Source: Alphaproteobacteria bacterium
GTDB lineage: Bacteria > Pseudomonadota > Alphaproteobacteria > Caulobacterales > Hyphomonadaceae
Reading direction: 5' to 3'
Length of the DNA stretch: 64,000 bases
Assembly: GCA_018969425.1 (NCBI GenBank)
Contig: JAGWYJ010000003.1
Coordinates: forward strand, 1-64,000
Positions within the stretch are counted from its first letter, which is position 1, and each line of letters starts with the position of its first letter. The position numbers were made by a program, and so were the translations under genes. Positions 43,704-53,653 of the stretch are shown piece after piece. Under the pieces are notes generated by a model that saw only the letters and a program-made list of their open reading frames with translations, made no database searches and was not told where the DNA came from.

Positions 43704-45104
43704 TCACATCTGCATGGTCCAGCCTTCAACACCCATCGCCGCCTGACGTATCGCCTCTGTCATAGTCGGATGAGCATGGGACGTACGAGCCACATCTTCT
43801 GACGAAGCCCCGAACTCCATCGCCACGCACATCTCTCCGATCATCTCGCCAACTCCGACCCCCATCATGTGGGCGCCAAGAATTCGATCCGTCGCAGCAT
43901 CAGCCAGGATCTTCACGAAGCCATCCGTCTCGTGATTGGTTCGGGCTCGGGAATTCGCTGAGAAAGGAAATTTGCCAACCTTGTAAGCGACACCCGCCGC
44001 CTTGAGATCTTCCTCGGTCTTGCCGACCCACGCGATCTCCGGCTTGGTGTAGACCACCCCTGGGATGATGTCATAGTCCACATGGCCCGCCTTGCCCGCG
44101 ATAAGCTCTGCGCACGCGCTGCCCTCGTCTTCAGCCTTGTGAGCCAGCATCGGTCCGGTTGTGACATCTCCCACAACCCAGACCCCGGGCGCCGATGTGC
44201 GGAAATGCGTGTTCGCGATTACGCCACGTCGGTCAGGCTGAATGCCGACCGTTTCCAGACCGAGGCCCTCGGTCCAGGGCCTACGGCCGATCGCGACCAG
44301 CACGACGTCGGCGTCGAGGACGTCTGCAGCGCCTCCAGCCGAAGGCTCCATGGAAAGTTTCAGCTTGCTCTTGAGCTTTTCGACCCCGGTGACCTTCATG
44401 CCAAGGCGGAAATCCATGCCCTGCTTGGCGAAGACGCGCTGCGCCTGCTTGGCGAGCTCCGCGTCAGCGCCCGGAAGTATGCGGTCTAGATATTCCACAA
44501 CGATCACTTCCGACCCAAGTCGGCGCCAGACCGAGCCGAGCTCGAGGCCAATGACGCCTGCGCCGATCAGGATCATTCGCTTAGGCGTCTGTTTGAGCGC
44601 CAAAGCGCCTGTGGACGAGACCACCCGCTCTTCATCAATCTCAACGCCCGGAAGAGAGGCCGGCTCTGAGCCGGTGGCGATGACGATATTGCGTGCGCCA
44701 AGAGAAACCTCTCCGGCGGCGGACGTCACGATAACTCGACCAGCGCCCGCGATACGACCGGTGCCGTTAAAAACGGTCACCTTATGCTTCTTCATCAGGT
44801 ACGCGACGCCAGCGGTCAGCCCGCTCACCGCATCCGCTTTTTGCTTCTGCATCTGATCAATGTTGGCTTTGAGGCCAGTCACCTCGATCCCGAGCCCGGC
44901 GAAGTCCTTGGCGGCGGCCTCATAGTATTCTGACGCGTGAAGCATGGCCTTCGAGGGTATGCATCCCACATTCAGACAGGTCCCGCCGAGCGTCGAACGC
45001 TTCTCGATAATCGCAGTCTTGAGACCCAGCTGACCACAACGGATGGCGCAGTTATAACCCCCGGGGCCGGCCCCAATGATCACGACGTCATAGGTATCAG
45101 TCAT
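43704..45104 (-). CDS. lpdA: Dihydrolipoyl dehydrogenase (E3)
   Basis: The flavoprotein that reoxidises dihydrolipoyl groups with NAD+ in the 2-oxoglutarate dehydrogenase complex. It is 466 aa. Motifs: FAD VVIIGAGPGGYNCAIRCGQL, redox-active disulfide GGTCLNVGCIPSK, NAD site LIGAGVIGLELGSVWRRLG, and C-terminal His-Glu HAHPTMTEA. It is the last gene of the sucCDA-odhB-lpdA run. Confidence 0.97.
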   Translation of the reverse strand: MTDTYDVVIIGAGPGGYNCAIRCGQLGLKTAIIEKRSTLGGTCLNVGCIPSKAMLHASEYYEAAAKDFAGLGIEVTGLKANIDQMQKQKADAVSGLTAGVAYLMKKHKVTVFNGTGRIAGAGRVIVTSAAGEVSLGARNIVIATGSEPASLPGVEIDEERVVSSTGALALKQTPKRMILIGAGVIGLELGSVWRRLGSEVIVVEYLDRILPGADAELAKQAQRVFAKQGMDFRLGMKVTGVEKLKSKLKLSMEPSAGGAADVLDADVVLVAIGRRPWTEGLGLETVGIQPDRRGVIANTHFRTSAPGVWVVGDVTTGPMLAHKAEDEGSACAELIAGKAGHVDYDIIPGVVYTKPEIAWVGKTEEDLKAAGVAYKVGKFPFSANSRARTNHETDGFVKILADAATDRILGAHMMGVGVGEMIGEMCVAMEFGASSEDVARTSHAHPTMTEAIRQAAMGVEGWTMQM

Positions 45105-45211
45105 TCGCTGCTCTCTTCACGTCCCAAACTGGTTTAACAACCGCCGATCAGGCCCTAACCCCATGGCGACGATCCGCGCCTCAAGCCGCCTGGATCACTG
45201 AACGACCATCA

Positions 45212-45231
45212 CCTTATCCCACGAGATAAGG
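45212..45231 (-). promoter_or_regulatory. Intercistronic hairpin between odhB and lpdA
   Basis: CCTTATC pairs with GATAAGG around a 6-nt loop, 13 nt after the odhB stop and ~108 nt before lpdA. There is no T-tract. It may serve as an mRNA 3'-stabilising or processing element rather than a terminator. Confidence 0.3.
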
Positions 45232-45243
45232 AACAACTCCTCA

Positions 45244-46764
45244 TTAGAGATCGAGAAGCATCCGTTCCGGATCCTCGAGGGCCTCCTTGACCCGGACGAG
45301 GAACGTCACCGCCTCCTTCCCATCCACCAGACGGTGGTCATAGGACAAGGCAAGATACATCATCGGTCGGACCACGATCTGCCCATTGACGACGACGGGC
45401 CGATCTTCAATGCGGTGCATGCCCAGAACGCCCGATTGGGGCGGATTGAGAATGGGCGTGGACATCAGCGAGCCGTAAACGCCCCCATTGGTGATCGTGA
45501 ACGTGCCGCCCTGAAGATCCTCCATGGAAAGCTTTCCGTCACGGGCAAGCGCGCCTAGGCGCCCGATCTCCGCCTCGATCTGCGCCAGAGACATCATGTC
45601 AGCGTCGCGCACAACCGGAACCACAAGGCCCTTCTCTGTTCCGACGGCCATACCGACGTGATAATAATTCTTGTAGATGATGTCCGTTCCGTCGATTTCA
45701 GCGTTCACCGCTGGAATTTCACGCAGGGCTGAGACACAGGCCTTCGTGAAGAAACTCATGAAGCCCAGACGGACACCGTGCTTTTTCTCGAAGAGGTCCT
45801 TGTAACGCTTCCTGAGGTCCATGACCGCAGACATGTCGACGTCATTGAATGTCGTCAGCATAGCGGCCGTGTTCTGAGCGTCCTTTAGGCGGCGCGCGAT
45901 CGTCTGGCGGAGCCGGGTCATTTTCACGCGCTCCTCCCGGGGGCCAAGGTCGCGGACCTGTCGGCTGTCAGCAGGAGCAGCAGGGGCCGCTGCGGCGGCC
46001 GCAACATATTTGAGAGCGTCTTCCTTCGTGGCTCGTCCACCGCGGCCCGACCCGGGAATATCCGACGGGTTAACGCCGGCTTCCGTGGCCACACGGAGAA
46101 CCGAAGGAGCCACCTTCTCGCTGACGGCCGCCTTTGGAGGCGGAGCGGATGCAGGCGCGCTGCTGGTTGCAGAGGCGGCCGCGACAGACTTTGCAGGAGC
46201 CCCTCCGGCGGTCATGCGGGCAATCACAGTGCCGATTGCGACCGTCTCTCCAGCCTTGACGATCAACTCCGAGACAACCCCGGCGGCGGGCGCAGGCACT
46301 TCGATCGCAACTTTGTCCGTCTCGATCTCAGCGATCGGATCGTCCTGCGCAACAGCCTGGCCGGGCTTCACCAGCCAGTTCGCGAGCGTGCCCTCGGTCA
46401 CGCTTTCACCCATTACTGGCACTTTGATATCCATGGTGTCTCCAGACTCGTTCTTGTGCGAAACGGTCTGAGCCGCATCGCCAGTTGTTTCCTGCCTAAC
46501 GGGATTCGCCACAGCGAGTGAGGCCCCCCCGGTAGGCGCTATGCGACCCAGAATGGCGCCAATTTCCACCGTCTCGCCGGTTCGTTTCAACACTTCAGTC
46601 AAAACGCCGTCCTCCGCGGCAGCGACTTCAACCGAGACCTTGTCGGTCTCAAGCTCAACGAGAGCCTCATCTCGAACGACCGACTGTCCGGCCGCCTTCA
46701 GCCACGTTCCGACAGTCGCTTCTCGAACGCTCTCTCCAAGCACCGGGACAACTATATCCGCCAT
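45244..46764 (-). CDS. odhB: 2-oxoglutarate dehydrogenase E2 (dihydrolipoamide succinyltransferase) with two lipoyl domains
   Basis: It transfers the succinyl group from E1 to CoA. It is 506 aa. Two N-terminal lipoyl domains are present: Lys42 in [11 protein letters not shown] and Lys151 in [11 protein letters not shown]. Most bacterial E2o has one, so this enzyme is longer than the ~400-aa norm. The peripheral subunit-binding domain is at ~219-255 ([20 protein letters not shown]), after Ala/Pro-rich linkers. The catalytic domain ends with [20 protein letters not shown], containing the active-site His-Asp. Confidence 0.96.
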   Translation of the reverse strand: MADIVVPVLGESVREATVGTWLKAAGQSVVRDEALVELETDKVSVEVAAAEDGVLTEVLKRTGETVEIGAILGRIAPTGGASLAVANPVRQETTGDAAQTVSHKNESGDTMDIKVPVMGESVTEGTLANWLVKPGQAVAQDDPIAEIETDKVAIEVPAPAAGVVSELIVKAGETVAIGTVIARMTAGGAPAKSVAAASATSSAPASAPPPKAAVSEKVAPSVLRVATEAGVNPSDIPGSGRGGRATKEDALKYVAAAAAAPAAPADSRQVRDLGPREERVKMTRLRQTIARRLKDAQNTAAMLTTFNDVDMSAVMDLRKRYKDLFEKKHGVRLGFMSFFTKACVSALREIPAVNAEIDGTDIIYKNYYHVGMAVGTEKGLVVPVVRDADMMSLAQIEAEIGRLGALARDGKLSMEDLQGGTFTITNGGVYGSLMSTPILNPPQSGVLGMHRIEDRPVVVNGQIVVRPMMYLALSYDHRLVDGKEAVTFLVRVKEALEDPERMLLDL

Positions 46765-46824
46765 TCAGCAACTCCGTTGAGACCGGAGACGGATCGGCCC
46801 GCCTCCAGCCTTCGCAGGAACCTT

Positions 46825-49818
46825 TCATTCGAACGCAGCATCAAGAAATGCAGCAAGCTCCTTGTTGTGCAGAGACATCGTGCCCGCTGCAGTCGAAGCG
46901 GACGCAGGCCGACCGACATAACGCGGTCTTTTGGACTTCACGCCATCAAGTCTTTCGAGCGTTTTCTCGATGTTCCAGTCCACAAACGTCCAGGCCCCCA
47001 TATTCCTTGGCTCTTCCTGACACCAGACCATATCGGCCTGAGGGAAACGCGCGAGTTCCTTCAGAAGCGGCGCGACTGGGAAGGGATAGAGCTGCTCGAG
47101 GCGCAACAGGTAGACGTCCCGAACGCCCCTTTTCTCCCGCTCTTCGAAGAGGTCATAGTATACTTTTCCGGAGCACATCACCACTCGCCGGATTTCCGAG
47201 TCAGGAACGAGACGAACCTCCCCTTCCCGGCCAGCGGTCTCCGCGTCGTCCCACAAGATACGATGGAAGGTCGAGGCCGCACCCATGTCGTCGAGGGTCG
47301 ACACCGCACGCTTGTGACGCAGCAACGACTTCGGGGTCATCACGATCAGCGGCTTGCGGAAGTCCCTATGGATCTGCCGACGAAGGATATGAAAATAGTT
47401 CGCCGGGGTCGTACAGTTCGCGACCTGAATATTGTCCTGAGCGCACATCTGAAGGAAGCGCTCAAGGCGTGCAGACGAGTGCTCAGGACCCTGTCCCTCA
47501 TAGCCGTGGGGCAGGAGACACACGAGACCGGACATCCTCAGCCACTTTCGTTCACCGGACGAAATGAACTGGTCAAAAACGACCTGAGCGCCGTTTGCGA
47601 AATCTCCGAATTGGGCCTCCCACAGAACAAGCGTGTTAGGGGCCGTGAGCGAATAGCCGTACTCATACCCAAGCACAGCCTCTTCAGAGAGAAGAGAGTC
47701 AATCACCTCATAGGGCGCCTGGGTCGCGCTGACATGGTTGAGGGGCGTATAGCGCTCCTCAGTCAGCTGGTGGATCATGTGACTGTGGCGCTGGGTGAAG
47801 GTGCCGCGGCAGGAATCCTGACCTGAAAGACGAACAGGGAAACCTTCTTCAACCAGAGTGGCGAACGCCAGATGCTCCGCCATTCCCCAGTCGATCCCAG
47901 CGCCTGTCTCCGCCATGGTCCGACGGTTAGCCAGCACGCGGGCGACAGTCTTGTGCACCTCGAAGCCTGGCGGGATATCGGTCAGACGTCGTCCAAGGTC
48001 CCTTAGCTTGGCGACAGGCACACCGGTATGTCCGCGGCGCTCGTCATCCTTCGGAAGACCAAGACCCGCCCACTTTCCATCCAGCCAGTCGGCGCCCTCA
48101 GGCTTATACGACTTGGCCTGGTCGAACTCCCGATCAAGGAACGCTTCGAGATCCGCCACCATTCGATCGACAAAGCCCTGGTCGACGACGCCGGCGTCGA
48201 CCAAGCGACGGGCGTACAGCTCCCGGGTCGACGGCAGATCGCGGATCCGCGCGTACATGATCGGCTGAGTCATCGTAGGGTCATCGCCCTCATTATGACC
48301 ATATCGCCGATAGCAGAACATATCGATCACGACGTCCTTGGAGAATTTCTGACGATACTCCGTCGCAACCTTCGCCGCGTGAACCACGGCCTCAGGATCA
48401 TCGCCGTTCACATGAAAGATCGGCGCCTGCACCATCAGCGCCACATCCGACGGATATGGAGACGATCGGGAGTATTTTGGACTCGTGGTGAACCCGATCT
48501 GATTATTGACGATGAAATGAACCGTGCCGCCGGTCCGGTAGCCGGCAAGGCCGGAGAGCGCCAGACATTCCGCCACCACGCCCTGACCAGCGAAAGCGGC
48601 GTCCCCGTGCAGCAGCAGCGGCATGACCTTGGTGCGAGGGGCCTTGCGATCTTCCTGAAGGTCAAATGACTGCTTGGCGCGAGCCTTGCCGAGCACGACT
48701 GGATTGACGATCTCAAGGTGAGATGGATTCGCTGTGAGGGAAAGATGGACCCGGTGATTGTCGAAAGTCCGGTCTGACGAAGCTCCGAGATGATACTTCA
48801 CATCCCCTGAGCCAAACTCGTCGGCTCCTTGAGTGTTTCCGCCTAAAAACTCAAAGAAAATCTTGTGATAGGGCTTTCCCATCACCGCCGCGAGAACGTT
48901 CAGACGCCCCCTGTGCGGCATTCCGAGGATGATTTCGTCAACCCCCAGAGCGCCGCCGCGTTTGATAATCTGTTCGAGCGCTGGAACCATGGCCTCGCCG
49001 CCGTCCAGACCGAAACGCTTCGTTCCGGGGTAGCGCTTGTGCAGGAAGCGCTCAAACGCCTCAGCTTCCGCCAGCTTCTGAAGGATCGCCTTCTTTCCTT
49101 CCGGCGTAAACGTTATCTCCTTATCGGCTCCTTCGATCCTCTCCTGAATCCAAGCCTTCTCCTCAGGATCGGAAATATGCATGAACTCAACGCCGAACGT
49201 CGAGCAGTAGGTCCTCTTCAGGAGATCCAGCATCTGACGGGGAGTCGCATACTCCAGGCCCAGCACGTGATCGATGTAGATGCGTCGGTCCATGTCTCCC
49301 GGACCGAATCCATAAGTCGCCGGATCAAGCTCAGGCTGGACCTCCCGCTGCTCGAGCGAGAGGGGATCGAGGTGCGCCGCCAGGTGCCCGCGGATTCGAT
49401 AAGCCCGGATCATCATCAGAGCCCGGATCGAATCCCTCACCTGCTGGTGGATGTCGGCAGAGGCCGCTGCCGGCGAAGCGCCGGCCGCCTTGGCCTTCGC
49501 CTCGATCTTCGTCTTGAGGCCGGCTTCAACCGCGCCCCAGTCTCCGTCCAGAGCTGATACAAGCTCACTTCGAGAGGGCTTGGGCCAGTGAGCTCTGCGC
49601 CACTCAGGGCCTTTCGCAGCCCGCAAAGCAGTCTGGGGAGGGTCCGATATCTGACCGAAGAAGACACGCCAGCTTTCGTCCACAGAAGATGGGGCTTCAA
49701 GATACTGGGCGTAAAGCTGCTCGATGTAGGCTGCATTCGCCCCATCCAGAAACGCCGTATCCAGCAGAGCCTCATTGGCCGCTGTCCGCGCTTCCCCTGC
49801 GCCCGCCTCGATCGTCAT
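46825..49818 (-). CDS. sucA: 2-oxoglutarate dehydrogenase E1 component
   Basis: The thiamine-diphosphate decarboxylase of the complex. It is 997 aa from the ATG at 49818, which has AAAGGACGG 5 nt upstream; 34 more codons are open but not family-like. The N-terminal docking region (FLDGANAAYIEQLYAQYL) and the TPP segment (HVNGDDPEAVVHAAKVATEY) are clear, as are EIILGMPHRGRLNVLAAVMG and the transketolase-like C-terminal half (LSGQDSCRGTFTQRHS). odhB follows after ~60 nt. Confidence 0.98.
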   Translation of the reverse strand: MTIEAGAGEARTAANEALLDTAFLDGANAAYIEQLYAQYLEAPSSVDESWRVFFGQISDPPQTALRAAKGPEWRRAHWPKPSRSELVSALDGDWGAVEAGLKTKIEAKAKAAGASPAAASADIHQQVRDSIRALMMIRAYRIRGHLAAHLDPLSLEQREVQPELDPATYGFGPGDMDRRIYIDHVLGLEYATPRQMLDLLKRTYCSTFGVEFMHISDPEEKAWIQERIEGADKEITFTPEGKKAILQKLAEAEAFERFLHKRYPGTKRFGLDGGEAMVPALEQIIKRGGALGVDEIILGMPHRGRLNVLAAVMGKPYHKIFFEFLGGNTQGADEFGSGDVKYHLGASSDRTFDNHRVHLSLTANPSHLEIVNPVVLGKARAKQSFDLQEDRKAPRTKVMPLLLHGDAAFAGQGVVAECLALSGLAGYRTGGTVHFIVNNQIGFTTSPKYSRSSPYPSDVALMVQAPIFHVNGDDPEAVVHAAKVATEYRQKFSKDVVIDMFCYRRYGHNEGDDPTMTQPIMYARIRDLPSTRELYARRLVDAGVVDQGFVDRMVADLEAFLDREFDQAKSYKPEGADWLDGKWAGLGLPKDDERRGHTGVPVAKLRDLGRRLTDIPPGFEVHKTVARVLANRRTMAETGAGIDWGMAEHLAFATLVEEGFPVRLSGQDSCRGTFTQRHSHMIHQLTEERYTPLNHVSATQAPYEVIDSLLSEEAVLGYEYGYSLTAPNTLVLWEAQFGDFANGAQVVFDQFISSGERKWLRMSGLVCLLPHGYEGQGPEHSSARLERFLQMCAQDNIQVANCTTPANYFHILRRQIHRDFRKPLIVMTPKSLLRHKRAVSTLDDMGAASTFHRILWDDAETAGREGEVRLVPDSEIRRVVMCSGKVYYDLFEEREKRGVRDVYLLRLEQLYPFPVAPLLKELARFPQADMVWCQEEPRNMGAWTFVDWNIEKTLERLDGVKSKRPRYVGRPASASTAAGTMSLHNKELAAFLDAAFE

Positions 49819-50002
49819 GATAACCGTCCTTTTGACCGGATCAGTCGGACGAGCACCTGAAGGCTCCGCCCAGCCGCTCCGGATCGTGTAAAGACCTTCG
49901 CTTCGAAATCGCCGACTCAACCCCTCGGGATCGAGACGGAGCCGCTCATATCACAATTGGACCAAGACGCATCTTGCGAACGATCGTTTCGCACCGAAAA
50001 AG

Positions 50003-50917
50003 TCATCGTCCCTTCAAAATCTCAGTCATCGTCGCACCGAGGCGCGCAGGGCTGGGAGAAACCACAATGCCCGCCGACTGCATCGCCTCAATCTTATCCT
50101 CAGCGCCGCCCTTGCCGCCCGATACGATAGCCCCGGCATGGCCCATCGTCCGGCCCTTGGGAGCGGTGCGCCCGGCTATGAAGCCGACCATGGGCTTTTT
50201 CCGGCCCCGGCGGGCCTCATCCTTGAGAAACTGTGCGGCGTCCTCCTCAGCCGACCCGCCGATTTCGCCGATCATAATGATCGATTGCGTCTCGTCATCA
50301 GCCAGGAACATTTCCAGGACGTCAATGAATTCGGTTCCCTTCACCGGATCTCCCCCGATTCCGACACAGGAGGATTGCCCAAGGCCCTCATTGGTCGTCT
50401 GGAAAACCGCCTCATAAGTGAGGGTGCCCGACCGGGACACAACCCCGACCGACCCGCGCTTGTGAATATGACCCGGCATAATGCCGATCTTGCACTCGCC
50501 AGGCGTGATGACCCCAGGGCAGTTAGGGCCCACAAGGCGTGACCTGGACTTAAGAAGTTTGTCCTTGACGCGAACCATATCGAGCACCGGAACGCCCTCT
50601 GTGATCGTCACGATCAGAGGAATCTCTGCGTCGATCGCTTCTTCGATAGCCGCAGCGCAGAACTTCGGCGGGACATAAATAACTGTGGCGTTCGCCCCGG
50701 TCGCAGCCTTCGCCTCGGCGACGGAGTTGAACATTGGGCGCTCAACTTTTGATCCGTCGGGCAGCGTCCCCTGCCACATTGTCCCGCCCTTACCCGGCGT
50801 AACCCCGCCCACCATCTGGGTGCCGTAGGCGATCCCCTGCTCGGTATGAAAGGTTCCGGTCGCTCCGGTCATGCCCTGAGTGAGAACTTTGGTGGTCTTA
50901 TCAACGAGGATGGACAT
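50003..50917 (-). CDS. sucD: Succinyl-CoA synthetase alpha subunit, with an insertion near the CoA-domain hinge
   Basis: It forms succinate and ATP/GTP from succinyl-CoA with SucC. It is 304 aa against 289 in E. coli. The CoA-binding start [17 protein letters not shown] and [11 protein letters not shown], and the phospho-histidine segment [14 protein letters not shown], are intact. Where most SucD proteins read roughly THLGLPVFN, this one has an extra ~9 residues ([16 protein letters not shown]). The rest matches alphaproteobacterial SucD ([20 protein letters not shown]). Confidence 0.96.
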   Translation of the reverse strand: MSILVDKTTKVLTQGMTGATGTFHTEQGIAYGTQMVGGVTPGKGGTMWQGTLPDGSKVERPMFNSVAEAKAATGANATVIYVPPKFCAAAIEEAIDAEIPLIVTITEGVPVLDMVRVKDKLLKSRSRLVGPNCPGVITPGECKIGIMPGHIHKRGSVGVVSRSGTLTYEAVFQTTNEGLGQSSCVGIGGDPVKGTEFIDVLEMFLADDETQSIIMIGEIGGSAEEDAAQFLKDEARRGRKKPMVGFIAGRTAPKGRTMGHAGAIVSGGKGGAEDKIEAMQSAGIVVSPSPARLGATMTEILKGR

Positions 50918-51003
50918 GGGGTTTTCCTGGATGGAGGCGGACGCGGCGGACAGATGATCTTTATCTGATTGCGGAAGCGGCGACAGTAGATCGATTGATG
51001 GTC

Positions 51004-52200
51004 TTAGCGACCCTTCACGGCGGCGACGATTTTCTGAGCCGCATCATCAAGGTCATTGGCAGGAATGACATTAAGCCCTGAATCCGCTATGATTTTTTTG
51101 CCCTTTTCAACGTTTGTCCCCTCGAGTCGCACCACCAGAGGAACAGACAGAGACGTCTCGCGAACCGCCGCCAAAACGCCCTCCGCGATAACGTCGCACT
51201 TCATGATGCCGCCGAAGATGTTCACAAGGATACCTTTGACCTTCGGATCCTTCATGATGATCTTGAATGCGGCTGTAACCTTTTCCTTATTCGCCCCACC
51301 CCCGACATCGCAGAAGTTCGCCGGTTCCTCGCCGTAGAGCTTGATAATGTCCATCGTTGCCATGGCCAGACCAGCGCCGTTCACCATGCACCCTATGGTT
51401 CCATCGAGCGCGATATAGGCCAGATCCCATTTCGCGGCCTCAATCTCCTTCTCATCTTCTTCAGTCTTGTCGCGAAGAGCCTGAATATCGGGGTGACGGA
51501 ACAATGCGTTCCCATCGAATGAGACTTTCGCATCCAGAACCCGAAGACGACCATTCTTCATCACGATCAAGGGGTTGATCTCGAGCATGGACATGTCCTT
51601 CTCGACGAAGGCCCGGTAAAGAACGCCGCTAAGACTGATCATGTCCGCGCGCGCCTCACCCGACAGCTTCAGTGCGTCCGACAGCCTCTCTCCATCGTCG
51701 CGCGTGACCCCAAGAGACGTATCTATCTGAATCGTGAGTATTTTTTCGGGCGTCGCATGAGCGACCTCTTCAATGTCCATCCCACCCTCTGTCGAGGCGA
51801 CGAAGGCGACCTTCCCCGTCGTTCGATCGACCAGAAGGGACAGATAAAGCTCCTTCTCAATGTCTGCGCCGTCCTCGATGTAAATCCTGTTGACCTGCTT
51901 GCCCCCGGGACCAGTCTGGTTCGTGACAAGCGTACGTCCCAGCATCGCCTGGACATGATCCAGCGCCTGTTCTTTCGAGAACCCCAGCCGAACCCCGCCT
52001 TTTTCGCCGGCCTCGGCTTCTTTGAAGCGTCCCTTACCGCGTCCGCCCGCGTGAATCTGCGACTTCACAACCCACAAAGGGCCCGGAAGACTATCGATTG
52101 CCGCCTTGGCCTCATCCAGAGAAAACACAGCGACGCCGGACGCGACGGGCGCCCCGAATTCCTTCAGTACGGCCTTCGCCTGATGCTCGTGAATATTCAT
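51004..52200 (-). CDS. sucC: Succinyl-CoA synthetase beta subunit
   Basis: The ATP-grasp nucleotide-binding subunit, 398 aa. Motifs: [78 protein letters not shown] and [18 protein letters not shown]. It is the first gene of the TCA run sucC-sucD-sucA-odhB-lpdA; a 105-nt gap to the MFS gene upstream leaves room for a promoter. Confidence 0.98.
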   Translation of the reverse strand: MNIHEHQAKAVLKEFGAPVASGVAVFSLDEAKAAIDSLPGPLWVVKSQIHAGGRGKGRFKEAEAGEKGGVRLGFSKEQALDHVQAMLGRTLVTNQTGPGGKQVNRIYIEDGADIEKELYLSLLVDRTTGKVAFVASTEGGMDIEEVAHATPEKILTIQIDTSLGVTRDDGERLSDALKLSGEARADMISLSGVLYRAFVEKDMSMLEINPLIVMKNGRLRVLDAKVSFDGNALFRHPDIQALRDKTEEDEKEIEAAKWDLAYIALDGTIGCMVNGAGLAMATMDIIKLYGEEPANFCDVGGGANKEKVTAAFKIIMKDPKVKGILVNIFGGIMKCDVIAEGVLAAVRETSLSVPLVVRLEGTNVEKGKKIIADSGLNVIPANDLDDAAQKIVAAVKGR

Positions 52201-52305
52201 GACCTGTCGCCTCTGGAGGGAGGGCCCGCCAGTCGGCCCTGCTCGGAGGGCGATTATCGCACTCAGAAGGGCAAGGCAACGCCGCCGCAGCCCCTAGAAG
52301 GAGGG

Positions 52306-53553
52306 TTAATCCGCCCTGGAGGCCGCCTTGGACGATTCAGCTATCTCCCCTGCGACAACGCTGGTCTGGTCAACAGGCGTGAACCGGGAGCGGGCGCCGG
52401 GGCGCCCCCGCTCGTTCAAGAGAGACCACACATTAACCCCGCCGAGAACGACATAGGCTGCCGCGACGACGGCGAAAACGCCAGATTGCCCGAGACCGGT
52501 GTCGGCAACAGCGCCAGTTATAACAGGGCCGACAACTGATCCCGCCGCCCAGACGAACAACATCCCAGACATGATCTGCGCAATACGCCCGGCCTCAGCC
52601 CGGTCTGTGGCGTGAGCTGCGGAGACAGGATAGAACGATAGGGCCCCAGCCCCCCAAAGTCCTGCGAGCATTACAGTGACTGACCAGCTGACGCGACCGC
52701 TGGTAAGGAAAAGACAGACACAAGCCAAAAAGGCCAAAACGCTCAAAATCACGACAACGAGCTGACGGCTCAGCCGATCTGAGAACAACCCGGCAGGCCA
52801 CTGGGTGATGGTGCCTCCGATCCATGCGGCGATAGACAGAGTTGCGGCAGCCGCCTGGGGCGACACCGGCTGAAGGGACTGGGCGTAAAGCGGCATTTGG
52901 CTCATCACGCCCGTGTTGGCGACGCCCGCCACGATCGCTCCAGCGAGAGCTGGCGCAGGTATCCGGAAAACGCCCTCAAGACTTAAGGCTTCACGATCGG
53001 GCAAAACAGGCTGCGCTCGTCTTGTGGCGCACAAGGGCACGAGGGCGAGAACCATCAGCAGACCCGCCCAGATGAACGGGCGCAAATCATCCGCTGCGTG
53101 ATCCACGATCAACAGCGGTCCGAGAGACATCGCCACCTTGATGAGCAGCTGGTACAGCCCCATGACCGAACCGCGTTGGGATCTTGGCGTCGAATCGGCC
53201 ATCCAGCTCTCGACCGACGCGAACATGACTGCCGAGGCGCCTCCCTGAATGAGGCGAAAAACAGCCCACGCGATAGGATCGAACGCCAGAGCCATCGCAA
53301 GGATGCCCGCCGAATAGACGGCGGCTGCGGCGGAATAGGCCCGGATATGACCAACGGAGCGGACAACGTCAGGGGCGAACCAGGCGCCAGCCATGAACCC
53401 GCCGGAAAAAACGGCGGCGACAAGACCCACTCCAAGCGCGCTAGCGCCCATCGCGTCCAGAGCAAGAGGAGTGGAGACGCTGAGAATGCCCGATGCCGCC
53501 TGAAGCAGCATAGCGGCAAGAATGAGCGAGGCGACATTTCGATAAAGGGTCAT
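52306..53553 (-). CDS. MFS transporter
   Basis: It encodes 415 aa with 12 hydrophobic segments. The first half has the loop RSVGHIRAYSAAAAVY and a D-R-like motif; the second half has TITQWPAGLFSDRLSRQLVV, typical of the MFS loop 8-9 motif. Proteins of this shape (YcaD/MFS_1-type) export drugs or small metabolites; the substrate is unknown. It lies upstream of sucC on the same strand but separated from it. Confidence 0.88.
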   Translation of the reverse strand: MTLYRNVASLILAAMLLQAASGILSVSTPLALDAMGASALGVGLVAAVFSGGFMAGAWFAPDVVRSVGHIRAYSAAAAVYSAGILAMALAFDPIAWAVFRLIQGGASAVMFASVESWMADSTPRSQRGSVMGLYQLLIKVAMSLGPLLIVDHAADDLRPFIWAGLLMVLALVPLCATRRAQPVLPDREALSLEGVFRIPAPALAGAIVAGVANTGVMSQMPLYAQSLQPVSPQAAAATLSIAAWIGGTITQWPAGLFSDRLSRQLVVVILSVLAFLACVCLFLTSGRVSWSVTVMLAGLWGAGALSFYPVSAAHATDRAEAGRIAQIMSGMLFVWAAGSVVGPVITGAVADTGLGQSGVFAVVAAAYVVLGGVNVWSLLNERGRPGARSRFTPVDQTSVVAGEIAESSKAASRAD

Positions 53554-53653
53554 GCGGCGGAACCGTTTCGGAGTGTCTCACTCTGCCGAGAGGGACAGAG
53601 ACTTACTCTGCTTTGAACGACGACGCGCGTTAATTATCTGTCGGACTAGGATG

